Assembly (NCBI GenBank): GCA_034769895.1
Contig: CM068367.1
Coordinates: 319,609,986 to 319,673,985, forward strand
Length of the DNA stretch: 64,000 bases
Direction: 5' to 3'
Source of the DNA: Magicicada septendecula
Taxonomy: Eukaryota > Arthropoda > Insecta > Hemiptera > Cicadidae
How positions within the stretch are numbered: position 1 is the stretch's first letter; each line of letters begins with the position of its first letter. Positions 1 through 11,588 of this stretch are shown here, one piece after another. Both the position numbers and the translations under genes were made by a program. The notes beneath the pieces are model-generated. The model made no database searches. It was not told the origin of the DNA and was given only the letters and a program-made list of their open reading frames with translations.

Positions 1-361
1 CAGCCCGTCTCGCCACTCGTTTTCATAACTCACATATCGCTACATTATGTGCTTCATGTGATGTTTACGCTTAGTGTATTTACCGGTGTTAAAATCCCTG
101 AAGACGGTTCTGCCGGCGTGCAATTTCTTAATACTGTTGTCTCACCTTTATATATTTTTTACATTTTTCGGTTTAATAATTTCAAATATTTTTATTAAAC
201 TTCGGTATCGATTTACTGTTGTTCTTTCTGAATGCAGATGAAGAATTAAAACCGATATAAAATAGTGTTAGAAAACACAATAAGGGAAGAATTGATGTAT
301 TATGATCTGATAACGGAGATTTTAATGCATCATTGGGAACGAATCTGGTTGTAACTAAAAT
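1..361. other. AT-rich stretch, nothing recognised
   Basis: No open frame of useful length, no repeat and no RNA motif was recognised before the trinucleotide tract that starts at 362. Confidence 0.5.
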
Positions 362-393
<32 letters not shown>

Positions 394-451
394 CTTCTTC
401 TTCTACTTCTTCGTCTCCTCCTCCTCCTCCTCCTCCTTCTTCTTCCTCTTC
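362..451. repeat. Compound trinucleotide microsatellite (TTG, CTT, CTC)
   Basis: About nine TTG units run into CTT/CTC-type triplets. On the minus strand this is GAA/GAG followed by CAA triplets, directly downstream of a LINE 3' end. It is therefore best read as that element's microsatellite tail, later expanded. A 128-codon plus-strand open frame (333-719) runs through it as cysteine, serine and proline runs. That frame is an artefact of the tract plus antisense LINE. Confidence 0.85.
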
Positions 452-661
452 ACTACATGGCTTCGGCTATAGCCCGTTCCGACTCCACAGAGTCTCTGAC
501 CATTTTTTCCAGAGTCTTCCACGATCTCTCGTTCCCACTGGCCTATATTCAAACGCTTGTTTAGAAATATGCGTGTCTACCTTGCGTTCCACATGGTACT
601 TACAATTCTGCCTGTATATCTTTACTCTATCCAAAACCGACTGTAACTTCATGTCTTTCAA
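452..661 (-). mobile_element. LINE 3'-end fragment (RTE-like tail)
   Basis: The minus strand encodes about 65 residues typical of the C-terminal tail that follows the reverse transcriptase in arthropod RTE-type LINEs. It contains a segment LQSVLDRVKIYRQNCKYHVE, then ISKQAFEYRPVGTRDRGR and a WKKWSETL block. This corresponds to the usual pattern of a W..H(V/L)ER stretch, a (K/R)QA...YKP.G.RD.GRP..RW stretch, and then a stop. The element is strongly 5'-truncated, with neither endonuclease nor polymerase motifs left. The trinucleotide tract at 362-451 is its 3' tail. The family is recognised from memory of such tails, not from a search. Confidence 0.7.
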
Positions 662-1375
662 ACTTATATTTGGTAACGTTAATACAATAATTTTCCACAG
701 AGATAATCAATTTTTATAGTTTTCTTTAATACTTGTATATAAATCGTTTTTCAATTAATAAAAATGAAACTACCGTAACTTAAAATGACATTATTCACCT
801 TCAATGTTTTTATACTTCTCTCTAGATAATGTATAATTTATTCCAGTCACCACGCTACACCTAGCTCATTACTTGAATTTCCCTCAAACTATTGAATACA
901 TTTCCACAACATTCTTCGGATAAGGTATAAAAAAAGGCTACATACGAGGTGAAGTGTATTTTGACTAATGTTGGTTAGTGGTCAACTGCGAGATACCTCC
1001 GCGTCTCATTATTATGTTATAATTTTGGGCAACTCGCACTTACCCTCTCAAGTATTATCCAAAGTCTCATGAAAAGGTTTAGATCTCTTAATCTAACATA
1101 CCACTGTCCGGATACTTGTAAAAAGGAAGGCTTTCATGATTTTCATCATTACTTTACCATTACCACAATTTATTTTCTTCTGGTATTATAAAATATTTGC
1201 TGAGGATCAAACGTAATTGACACACTATATTTCGGCATAACCTTCGAATTAAAACTGCACAGAAAAAAAACAACAAAAAAACATTCTAAGAAAGAAAATA
1301 ATTTTTAATGGAATTCGTATTGCACCTTTTAGCGAAACTCTAAGACAATGGCCAGTTATTAAAATAAACAATATA
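662..1375. other. AT-rich stretch, nothing recognised
   Basis: No coding, repeat or RNA signal was seen apart from short A-runs near 1,262-1,280. Confidence 0.4.
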
Positions 1376-1600
1376 ACGATAAAAAGGACTCCTGAAATAC
1401 ATGAAAACTTCAAGCTCATAAGTTATGAAGTAGAATTTCTGGTTAGAATCACTTAAAACCGTAGTACGAGGGCATTAAAGAAGAAAACGGACTGCGACTC
1501 TTACGGCTTCCAAAATACTTTATTATTTGGCTGTGAATATGGAATCATTTGAATTGTAACTGGGCTGAGTCAGATAAAGGTCAGTTACCAATGATAACTA
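1376..1600. repeat. Dispersed repeat, third copy of the 5.5-7.3 kb unit
   Basis: The stretch resembles 5,760-5,960 and 6,790-6,990. Shared landmarks are a CTCCTGAA..ACATGAAAACT block, CATAAGTTATGAA, TTAGAATCACTTAAAA, a GACTGCGACTCTTA block and ACTTTATTATTTGGC, all in the same order. It is clearly more diverged than the two downstream copies are from each other. No protein-coding match was recognised and the element type is unknown. Confidence 0.7.
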
Positions 1601-2593
1601 AACGACGTATGCCTGAATCACCAGTAACACAAGAACGCGAGGACTGTATTTCTTATTTACTAAACTATTCAGTTTAAGCTTTTTTATTCAATTCACTAAG
1701 CTATTAATTATAAATCCTCACTTATAAGGATTTCATATTAATGATTACTACGTGAGTTACCTGAATCTACGAATTCTAACACTTAAAGAATTCGTTTACT
1801 TTTCGGTAATTTTTAAGGTTCAAGTAACAATACAGAACACAAAGAATAGAGACAAAAAATTAGTGTCACAGCTTGTTCGTAATTTTCGTACGTCCTACGA
1901 GTTAATTAGATACGTTGAACATTTACTCCTTCTCGAAAAGTTCCACATAAAACGCTATAACTAATACGGATCGACGTTTAAAAACGTTATTTTATGTTAT
2001 CTTTCTCTGTAAAATTCTTATAACTTTTTTTAAATCGATTATATTAAACTACATAATTAGGAGAAAAACATGCCTTCAAAATCATTAGTAATGCCTTCAT
2101 AATCTTTCGTCCGCTAAAAATTTAACATTGGCGTTTGAAATAATGCTTTGCTACATAATACAAATTAACTCCTGGATATTTCCTCATTAAAATGTGATAG
2201 CAGAACTTTACAAGTTAGATCGAAAATCAATTTAATTATGCGAAGTAAATGACATTACAGATTGTTTTTTGTCATACTTTCATTAAGCAGGAAGTAATCA
2301 TTAAACTGGCAATAAAGAAGAACAATGTGTACGTATAGTGTTTACAATATAGGTTTACATGAACGATCACATTACTTCATTATTTCCCATAATTTAACGT
2401 TTTATGAATCTATAAATAATGACTTAATATCTCATTGTAGAACATTATATTTCTTGCATTCACTTGACCCTCTAAAAATCGTCTACACTCGATAGTAATG
2501 AATTAGAAGTAGGCCTAAATCGATATCTCTAATTCTTTAAATTGAGTTGAAGTCTTATAACTTTTAAAATGATTATGCGACCACACATTCCTA
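1601..2593. other. AT-rich stretch with a small tandem duplication
   Basis: The only structure seen is a short tandem duplication around 2,070-2,108 (ATGCCTTCA.AATC repeated) and one TAGGCCTA palindrome at 2,510. Short open frames here look like chance. Confidence 0.4.
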
Positions 2594-2615
2594 TGCGCGC
2601 GCGCGCGTGTGTGTG
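2594..2615. repeat. (GC)n(GT)n dinucleotide repeat
   Basis: Alternating purine-pyrimidine run, GCGCGC followed by GTGTGT, of the kind that can adopt Z-DNA. The same GC-then-GT/AC layout recurs at 14,113, 16,501 and 59,003. Confidence 0.85.
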
Positions 2616-5537
2616 ACAGAGAAAGAGAGACTTAATTAAATTTAATTGTAATTATACATTTGTAATTCATTACTTATAAAGTTTATTCAAGTCCACTGGA
2701 TGTATGATCTTAGCATTCTTCTGTATCGTTTTTAAGGATGAAATAGTTTGTACGCGCTATTTTCAGTTTTTTATGTACACATTTTTCTTTGTTAAGTTAT
2801 TTTTAAATACGGTAAAAATAAGATGCAACCGTGGATAAAACGTCCAACCAGCGTGGAACGATTATTTACAGGAACACATCCCGCCTTGAAACAGGTCTTT
2901 GTAGACGAATCAACACCACCAGTCATATGGCAGCTTAAATGGCCATGCTGACTAGCCTGCGACTGCTTTGCTAACTGCTTATTGTATGCAAATGAGTTTT
3001 CCATATTTCATTAAACTCTTCTAAATATATTAGCTAGGCGAAAGTGGATCCAACGTTCACGTGCTAAAACGAAACCGGCCGATATCGCCCGCCGGGACTA
3101 AGAAGTTTATTAAGACGTTAAATTACTTAATAGTTAGAAAAAAAATTTATAGGCGTCTAACAAAATGAAAAGTAGTTTTACCTGACGACAAACGCAGCAC
3201 GTCCATGAGCACTCAGCAGTCCGCTGCATTTAGGCCTAAATAGTCACTGTTTCCCAATCTCTCACTTTGGTAATGTGCAATTCTTCAAAATCGTTCTTCA
3301 TAGTTCTTCATAATATCTTTCATATTAATGTTTTTGCTCATAAACCCAATAGTGATTTTCTTAATTTATCAATTTCTTTAGAAAAACTCTTATACTGATT
3401 TTTTTACCCAACTTTAAAAAAATGTAACTTTTAGTTTTCTATCAGTGACTAAACATTTTTTATTTTACTTAAGCTTTATTGGGCACTCGCTGTGTACAAT
3501 ATGTCAGTACATGATGACAGCATAAATAATCATTGACGTCAGAACTGCACTCTCATAGGATCAAAGGTAGGCTTTACTCTATTATATACCGATTGAACAT
3601 TCGATACTGTTTGACCTAATATTTAAAAAATCTTAATTATAGGTCCAATAGTTTGATAATTGTGTCGGTTGTCAGAGTAGCTTCAGAGAGAATACCTTTA
3701 CAAAGGGAGATATTTGTGGGTATTCTATCACATAATAGTATGCAAACAGAATTTGAGCTATTCTGTCTACAGAAACAGTATTTGAGTTTATTATATGCCT
3801 ACTAATTACATTCATGGTTTAAATAGTATTTTAGTTAGTTTATTTTTCCTAGACAAAGTATACTTTATGTACAGGTTATTAGAAAATTTAATACCGTCAT
3901 TAATTTAACAATATCATGTATATTCTCAGTGAATATTCTTTAAAACATTTCTGATTATAACATAACACCATATGTATCCGTTTGCTTACTTCTATACATT
4001 TTGCTTACTTCGCATTATGAAAGAACTTCCCAAGGATTTCCATATAATCTAAATCCCGACTATGCATTCCTTAATATCGTTGTGTACCGAAATACTTACA
4101 AATTGTACGCAGTTCAAAACTGTACCACTAGGTAAGTTGTAAATATTTCTCTGACGCTGATAGAAAATGTTTTCAAACAATTAACAGAATTATATAAATT
4201 GTTGTAAAACATATCATTTATTGAATATATTGTGTTTGCATTAGGTCTATATGTTACAACTGAAGGGACTTCCAATTTACTAAACTATATTGATGTTTAC
4301 AATGGGTATGAATTCAGCATTAAAACAACGGTTTAATGAAGATCACAGGAATGATGATGGTATAGTGATTTGACTATATATTTTTCCGTTCAATAATTCG
4401 AGAATTATAACAACACCTAAATCATCGGTAACTATATTAATTGGTAATTTGTACGGATGGAGATAATGGGAGTAATGGATGTTACTTTCTTTGTACACAG
4501 AGAGCCAAGTTTCACAGAGTAAAAGCAATATGTCAGTGTAATGATAGAACGTATATATGGTATAGGCACAGTAGCGAAGCAGTTACAGGACTATGTCTAC
4601 AAGTATGTCTAAATATGGTGACAGAGGTGGATGCGAATTTTGAACAACTAGAACAATTCATTCAAGTGACGAATGAAAAAATCGAATAATCATATCATAT
4701 GTATGGAATCTAATAATAATCATATGTTTTTGGATTGCAGTGAAGGGGGGCAAAACATCGATTTCATTTTAGTATAAACATGAGCTAGTAATGGACTGCA
4801 TTTGGTTGCTGCACAAATGAAACATTTAAGCAAGTTATTGTGACTAATTTAATTTCAGTTTGAAAATGATAATGGTAAGTTTAAAAACTTGTTATTAAAT
4901 TATTTAAAAACATCCTTATATCAATTCTAACACAAAGCGTGGAAATAGGCTGCAAAAGTACCTCGTCTGGAGAGCAAGTCTAAAACGAAACTGGCCAAAG
5001 CAAAGCTGTGCCCCGTCATTGTTTTAAATCTTACATTGAAGAAGTGCCTCAGAATTATCTTTACAAATAAGACGACTAAAAGTTTACGATTTAGAAAAAC
5101 AATACAAGGCGATAAAGTCAATTTTCTTACACACCAAACGATATAGATTTTTTAAATAGGAATTAATATATAGAAAAACAAATGTATAGATACAATTTCG
5201 TGGTTGGGACACTGAGGGTGGAAAACAAAGGAGGTAGAAGTGATGATAATTAACCACAACCACACAAAGACGAACTTGCAATAAAGAAATAATGCAGGCA
5301 AATTCTTCCAAACATTTGGTTAAGAGACCCTAGGTAGACGAAAGGCGCATTGAAGACATTAAATGTACGTTATCACAACCAGAAATATATTTTATAAAAA
5401 TACGTGTTCATAACTTCAAGGTGAACAAAACAAGGAGTCTTGTCTTTCATTTTAAGGCGCAGGTTTGTATGACTCTGAACTATGGAAGAGGAAGGAAGAT
5501 AAAGGCTTCTGACATAAGGTTCTGATAAAGATTTCAG
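2616..5537. other. AT-rich stretch, no recognised gene
   Basis: An 82-codon open frame at 4,441-4,689 (+) has a mixed, protein-like composition (it ends NFEQLEQFIQVTNEKIE), but I recognise no domain in it. It lies in an AT-rich setting where such frames arise by chance. A faint LINE-like phrase (YDSELWKRKE) is readable near 5,470-5,500 (+) but is too short to call. Confidence 0.3.
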
Positions 5538-6612
5538 ATGAATTCAAAAGTGGGTAGGATGAACACTAATGAGGAAAACTCATAAGGAGAGAAGACTGTG
5601 GCTACATCTCATAAAAAGGAAATGCCGTCGCCGTTGGATGGCTTCTACTGAATTATAGTTGCTAATATCAGGGTGAAGTTGGACGGAAAACGAGAACTAC
5701 TAGCTTCAGAAAAGAAGCTAAAACCAACACAAAGAAAAGACGGTTTCTTTACCAAGAACTCTTGAAATAGCCCTACGTGAAAACTCTAAGACCATAAGTT
5801 ATATAATAGAGTTACTATTTAGAATCACTTAAAAACAACCTTACGAGCACATTACAAGAAAAAAACGGACCGTGACTCTTATTTTGCTTCCAAAGGACTT
5901 TATTGTTTGCCGGTGAACATGGAATCGTGTGAATTGTTACCGGTCCGAGTCCCGGGGGAGATCTGCACAGTATAGTCCCAGGTCTTGAGACTAAGTGGAT
6001 ACGCAGTTCGGTAGTTTGGTTGCAGCAGAGGTCAGAAGTAGGCTAGGGAATAAGCTGCGGGATTACTGTGGTTTCCCTCCCCAAGGAATATTTGCGCTAC
6101 GAGTTTTTCTTAATGGCAACAAAGGATAGAAGCGAACTAGTTGATTCATACAAACAACATAAGTGAAGGAATGTGAACAATAATGTTACAGGAGGTTTAT
6201 ATGAGAAGCAATATACGAAGACAGTATGCATGTTACAGACAGTACATGCATCTTTACTACACCACCACAGAACCCAGAAGTATGTAACCTATAAACAGTA
6301 AGAGACTAAGAAGAACGGAACTTATCAAGATCTCACAGGGTACAAAAAGTTGTTGTAATGTGACGGAAATATGTTCACAGAAAAATTTTAATGTAAGCAC
6401 AGAAAGTACTGTACCCAAAACTGAAATCTTAAATACGTTTTCCCGTGATGGTTAATATTTCTTCTAGCCAATATATCTAGGATGATTACATTATTTACTA
6501 ATATTAAAATTTGAAAAGCCCGATTAAAATGGCCCAGTTAGCTGCAAAGGAATAAATTGATTGAATACGATTCTAAGGTTAATAATAATTAACACAATTA
6601 AAAGTCTTTTGT
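5538..6612 (+). repeat. Tandem duplication, unit A (about 1.07 kb)
   Basis: This unit is followed directly by a shorter second copy. Matching landmarks include GAGAAGACTGTGGCTA (5,590s and 6,630s), GAATTATAGTTGCTAATAT, TTGGACGGAAAA, TAGAATCACTTAAAAACAAC, GAACATGGAATCGTGTGAAT and the GTCCGAGTCCCG block. It ends with the AAAGCCCGATTAAAATG and ACACAATTAAAAGTCTT blocks. The segment at about 5,995-6,470 is present only here. No protein motif was recognised, and whether this is a transposon or a segmental duplication is open. Confidence 0.75.
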
Positions 6613-7275
6613 CTGGGTAGGAACACATAAGTAGAGAAGACTGTGGCTAAATCTCATAAGAAGAAAATCACGTTGGCTCTTCTAATGAATTATAGTTGCT
6701 AATATAAGGGCGATGTTGGACGGAAAAAGAGAACTTACTAGCGTCAGAAAAGAAACTAAAAACAATGCAACGAATAAATCGGCTTCTTTACAAAGAACTC
6801 CTGAATAGCCCTACATGAACACTCCAAGTTCATAAGTTATGAAATAGAGTTACTGTTTAGAATCACTTAAAAACAACCGTACGAGGACATTACAACAAAA
6901 AACCGTACCGCGACTCTTATGGTTTCGAAAGGACTTTATTATTTGGCAGTGAACATGGAATCGTGTGAATTGTTACTGGTCCGAGTCCCGCGGGAGATCT
7001 TCACAGTATCGTCCCAGATCTTGAGATTGAGCGGATAGCTGCGATATGCAGAGTCCCAGCTGCGATATGGGATGATTTTATTTGTTACTAATATTAAAAT
7101 TTAAAAAGCCCGATTAAAATGTTCCAGTAAACTACTAAGGAATAAACTTACTGAATACGATGGTAAGGTTAATAGTAATTAATACAGTAAACAGTAAGAG
7201 ACTAAGAAGAACGGCACTTAAAAATAAGATTAATAATAACTAACACAATTAAAAGTCTTGTTGTTTGGGTGGCAA
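6613..7275 (+). repeat. Tandem duplication, unit B (internally deleted)
   Basis: The copy aligns with unit A at an offset of about 1,035-1,045 bases through the GAGTCCCGCGGGAGATCTTC region. After the jump it aligns at about 590 bases, so about 445 bases of unit A are missing. The AAACAGTAAGAGACTAAGAAGAACGG block found in unit A at about 6,292 reappears here near 7,190. Confidence 0.75.
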
Positions 7276-10095
7276 GGTGTTCAGCGGATTCGTTTCCAAA
7301 GGGTGGCGCCGTATTCCGTCTTATGGTAGACAGTTTGTACAACATCGTAGAGGGATTATAGGCTCACGCGGCCCAAATTGGTACCCATAGACGGTAAAAG
7401 CTACCTAAACGTAATGCTAGTCACTTTGCTTTACTTATATGAAGGCTAAAATAATGTAGCGAAAGTTATTTAAGAAGGTGAACGTCCATTTTGAAGCAGC
7501 AACGATTTCTGCCCTTCTAGAAGTGTTTCTCTTCCATAGGAAAAACTGTCACTAGAGAGAGTGCAGACCTCGGACTGCTGACTACTGAGATAAGGAGGAA
7601 GGTCGACTATAATCTTATATGCATCTTTTTAAGCCTGATGACGTCTCCGATGGCTGACTTGAGATTCGCTGGTAGACTTCTGACGATACGATAGTTTCTG
7701 AGTTGTTTACGGAGCTCTATTTGATTGAGCGTTGGTTGGAAACTGAAATGGTTCCTGTTCATCTGTAGAGCTGCTACAATAAACATCTCATTATCAGTTA
7801 TCAGTGGTGTTAAAGGTTGAAGCACAAAATTAACAATACACTCGGAAGACCGAACGGCAGAAGTTTTTATATTATCATTAACACAGACTTGGTGCTTTAT
7901 TCGAAGAAAAAGTAGAAACTCAGCTTTAAATTACACATGAATGTAACTAAAGAAAGAAGGGAAAAATCTACTTAAATTTAGGCAGAAGGATTGAATATAG
8001 TACGAAGAAACCAGGAACATTAGGTCTTGTCGAAAAGTCATTTCCTACATACAAAAGCTTTGTCGTCTCGAAATACCCACATGCGTTTTTAAATACTAGT
8101 TAGTCTATTGCATATTCACCATAATTAAAAAAGCAATGAAAAATGCTATTGTACTTCTGGCATCATGTAAAAAACAAAAAGCCAACAGCAAAACAGACGG
8201 CGTTTATTCTAGGCTCGAAAAAACTAATAGGCTAAGCTTCTGGCAAAGTCTGATGATAGCGTCAAGTTTATGTTAAAACGCCCAATGATTGTAACATGTT
8301 TTACTAAGTTTGGCAGTCCAGATACTGAGAGATGTACGATGGGATTGAGTGTCAAACAACTTTAAAACTATCACATAATTCAAGTGCTCAAAGTTTAATT
8401 GCCTAAATGACTGAAAAGATTAGGAAGACTGAACTACAAGCATTTTTCGCTATTTACCTACAGTATGCGCAAATTCCTTAGTGTCCATCTTTCGCAAAAT
8501 CGTCGTTATTCCAAGTAGGTGTCCACGCTAGGATAATAGGACAGATATGAACCTCGGGATACCTTTACAATACAGAACAAGTACTGGAGGTGAAAAAAGT
8601 GGCAGGATGTCTTTAAGATACCGCATGGCAAAATAAAATTCCAAGATACGGAACAATGCAAACCACTCACAAATCTGCTTGAAGATTAATAATAGCATCT
8701 GTCACCAATCAAACAATATTACCAAATACACACTGGAAATTAAAATTTATGGAAAGTACCGCTGCCGATGCGAACAATTTGAAAAATATAGTGTTCGACA
8801 TACTGGGAAAATATTATGTGAGCGCAGAAAAGGAGAAAGTAATAGAGTTAACGTTAGGAGAATAATGAATAGCCACTTGTGAAAAATTTCAAAAGTGACA
8901 GATTCGGGGTAACAACTTACGTCTGTACACTAAGAGACAGAATGAAAGAAAGAACACCATGGAAACCAGATACAAAGGTCGGTAGAAAAAACGTGTTAAC
9001 ATACGTGATTTTATAATGTGTTAAAACTCAGATGACAAATTTTTGTTTGTATTACTTGAGTACCCTAAAAAGTTTTGCTTTCTTTTTTGGGCAATGACCA
9101 CAGATGCCATTTAAAACAAGACTATTATCTTAGTTGCAGACTCAACGTATGGCGTTATCCATTCTGAGATTCTATTTTTACTATAAAATATCACTGTATT
9201 AGAATAACAGAAAAAAAACTTACTCTAGGGAATAAAAAGATCAGTGATTGATATAAATCTAAGTACAGACTATTGAGTCTGATTACTATCAATATAGTAA
9301 TCATATTCAATAACAAAACTATAAGTAAACCACAACATCATATCAAGTAAATCTGATGATATCATTTCAATCTACATCGCAAATTATCACAACTCACTTC
9401 AAATAAAAACTTTAGTTTTGAAAATCGTATTTTAATTTTAAAACATATCTTTCGGACAAAAACTAAGTCACACATTCTAAGGCACACACTTTTTTACTTA
9501 TATGGTTTTTCCAAATCGTTTTATATTTCCAAATTTCCCAACGAGAGTGAGAATGCGCATGGACGTTTCTCCTTGCTCAAATCAGTTTTCACCCTTTTCA
9601 AAGTCCTTTCCGGTACACTTGATATCTTATATATTCGAAGGAATGTACTGGTCTAGTAATCCACACGAGTCTATATTTCGTGGCGTTCAAATACTGGTTG
9701 CTTTCTTCTTGCAATTTGTTTTTGGTTAATTCAAGTTCAACAAACGTTTATGCTTATAAGTTAAAATTTGATTTGCAAAATGAAACTTTTCATTAAGACT
9801 ATACGCCTAAATTTAGTCAAGTTAATTTATTATATAAATCAGCTTTATGACATACGTTGGGATGCCTGAGTTAAAGGAGACTAAGTTTAGCTGTAAGATC
9901 ATTCAGCGTTTTGCTTCCTACTATTGATGATCGTCTCATCATCTCAAAGTGTAACTAAGAAACTTTTCATTTTCATGGCTGTCTTTAATTTAACAATCTT
10001 GATTGTAATCAGTTTCATTTCTGTCTTCATTCTGAGTGACCATAAAACCACTTTGAGAAATATAAATTACGGTTTAATTTATTAAAGATAAAATA
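7276..10095. other. AT-rich stretch, nothing recognised
   Basis: Several 60-75 codon open frames occur on both strands (for example 7,607-7,825 minus, 8,679-8,882 plus, 9,502-9,729 plus). None carries a motif I recognise. No repeat structure was seen. Confidence 0.4.
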
Positions 10096-10835
10096 TACGA
10101 GGTATGTATAAAAAGTAATGAGATTGTTTTTTCTCCCAAAGTGGCATTACAGTGAAGCCAAAAAGTCAACACTTGATATGTATAACGTTTGTTTATATTT
10201 ATAAAACTAATCTCTCAACTATAGTAGATGTTATTGTGCATTGTTTTGTCTCACGTCAGGAAAATTGAGGACAATCATATAGAACAGCTTTATATAATCA
10301 AATTTTGAGTCAAACTTCAAGAATGCAATAGAAACATTAACAAGTTAAAAACACTTTCAGAGATAAAGCCGTGTCTTGGGTTTAGGTTTTTAAGTGTCAC
10401 AAAGCATTTTTGGTTGGCCATGAACCTGTGAAAGATGAATGCTTTTCTGTACGATCAAGGATACAACGAACTGATGCAAAAGTATTAAATTAAAAACAAC
10501 TCGTCTAACCTGATCGTTGTTTGATACTAAAAACCATGATGCGGTTATTATCATGAAATTTTAGTGCACGATTTGAGTCCGGCAAGAATTTGTTGACTTA
10601 CGAAAGCTACAACACGATAATGCTCAACGTTACATCACACTTTCTTCGAAGAATTAAATTTACCCAATAAGGCCATTCTGTGGTACCCTGTTGATTTATT
10701 TCATATGATTATATTCAGTTTTAAAAATCGGAAAGCCAACTGCGAAGCCGATATTTTGAAAGAGTGGCGACATGGCAAAGATTGTGTGACGGACCATGGA
10801 AATGTGAAGGGGGAATTTATGTACTTAATATAATT
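10096..10835 (+). pseudogene. Mariner-family transposon relic, transposase broken
   Basis: A mariner-type terminal sequence (TACGAGGTATGTATAAAAAG) opens the region. About 160 bases on, the readable frames give the N-terminal helix-turn-helix part of a mariner transposase: the equivalents of IKF.VKLQECNRNIN, then a switch of frame to SW.QVFK..KAFLVGHEPVKDE and QRTDA.VLKIKQLV. After a gap, the catalytic-domain remnant LQHDNAQRYIT is readable (about 10,588-10,620). It contains the HDNA aspartate of the DDD triad. A weak C-terminal match follows around 10,745-10,800. Frames change several times, internal sequence is missing between about 10,510 and 10,555, and no matching right terminal repeat is seen before the next element at 10,853. 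The element is dead, a cut-and-paste Tc1/mariner-type relic. Confidence 0.7.
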
Positions 10836-10852
10836 TTGTATGTAGTAATAAA

Positions 10853-11588
10853 CAGTGGAACCTCGATAACTCGAATCTCAGAGGAGATGGGAAAAATTCG
10901 AGTTATCGAATATTTCGAGATATTGAGGTTCGCGCATAGCGGAAAATCTCTAGCCTATAGCGTTTTCAGCAATTGTCGTTCAGTTAGTTTGACGCCATGC
11001 AAATAACTCCTTCCTTTTCAGTAAGGCACTAAACAATATGAGCTCGTGCTAAATACAAATCCTGTAACAAGGACATGGAATTTTACGAGTAAAAAAACAA
11101 CACGTTTTACACTCACAATTACCACGTTATCATTTCACAATTTGTGATAACGAATAAAAAGTTGGTAAACATCCATTGAAAAGATGCCGAATAATATAAA
11201 ATTATAGTTTCATGTTGTTAAAACAAACGGTTACAATAAAAACAACAGTTGTTGAGCCTAATTAAAAAAAAAAGAATAGTGTTTCAATTCAAATTTTAAA
11301 ATTGTATATGTTTTGTTTACTAACAACCGTTTAAAACCAAAAACTGTAAAAAGGGATGTTGGGTTTGTATGTTTCAACAAAAAAGTGAGTCATCTTTTCC
11401 ACTGTATAAACATGACATAGGCCTATATAGGTTTAAGCGCTTAAACTTTCAGTTATAAAGGCTTTTTATTAGACCTTCGAGTGCTATAGATCCGCAAATA
11501 CATTACTTCGAGTTTTATGGGTTCAGTGACATGGCCACAAAGTGACCAAAATTCGATTATGGAGGTTCGATTTATCGAGGTTTGGCTG
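10853..11588. mobile_element. Nonautonomous pogo-like element with terminal inverted repeats
   Basis: The left end begins CAGTGGAACCTCGATAACTC. The reverse complement of the right end (11,564-11,588) reads CAGCCAAACCTCGATAAATC. CAG at the tip and AACCTCGATAA followed by TCGAA are shared, which is the terminal pattern of pogo/Tigger-type elements. The left end also contains an internal partial copy (ATTCGAGTTATCGAATATTT and GAGATATTGAGGTTC, about 10,893-10,932) that could fold back on the tip. The element is about 736 bases long. No transposase frame is present inside, so it would have depended on a partner. A clear TA target duplication is not visible at the edges. Confidence 0.65.

Noticed and set aside
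333..719. 128-codon open frame with Cys, Ser and Pro runs
   Set aside because: It is the antisense of a LINE tail plus its triplet microsatellite.
4441..4689. 82-codon frame with mixed composition
   Set aside because: Protein-like in places but with no recognisable domain, splice signals or neighbours; mentioned only inside the surrounding stretch.
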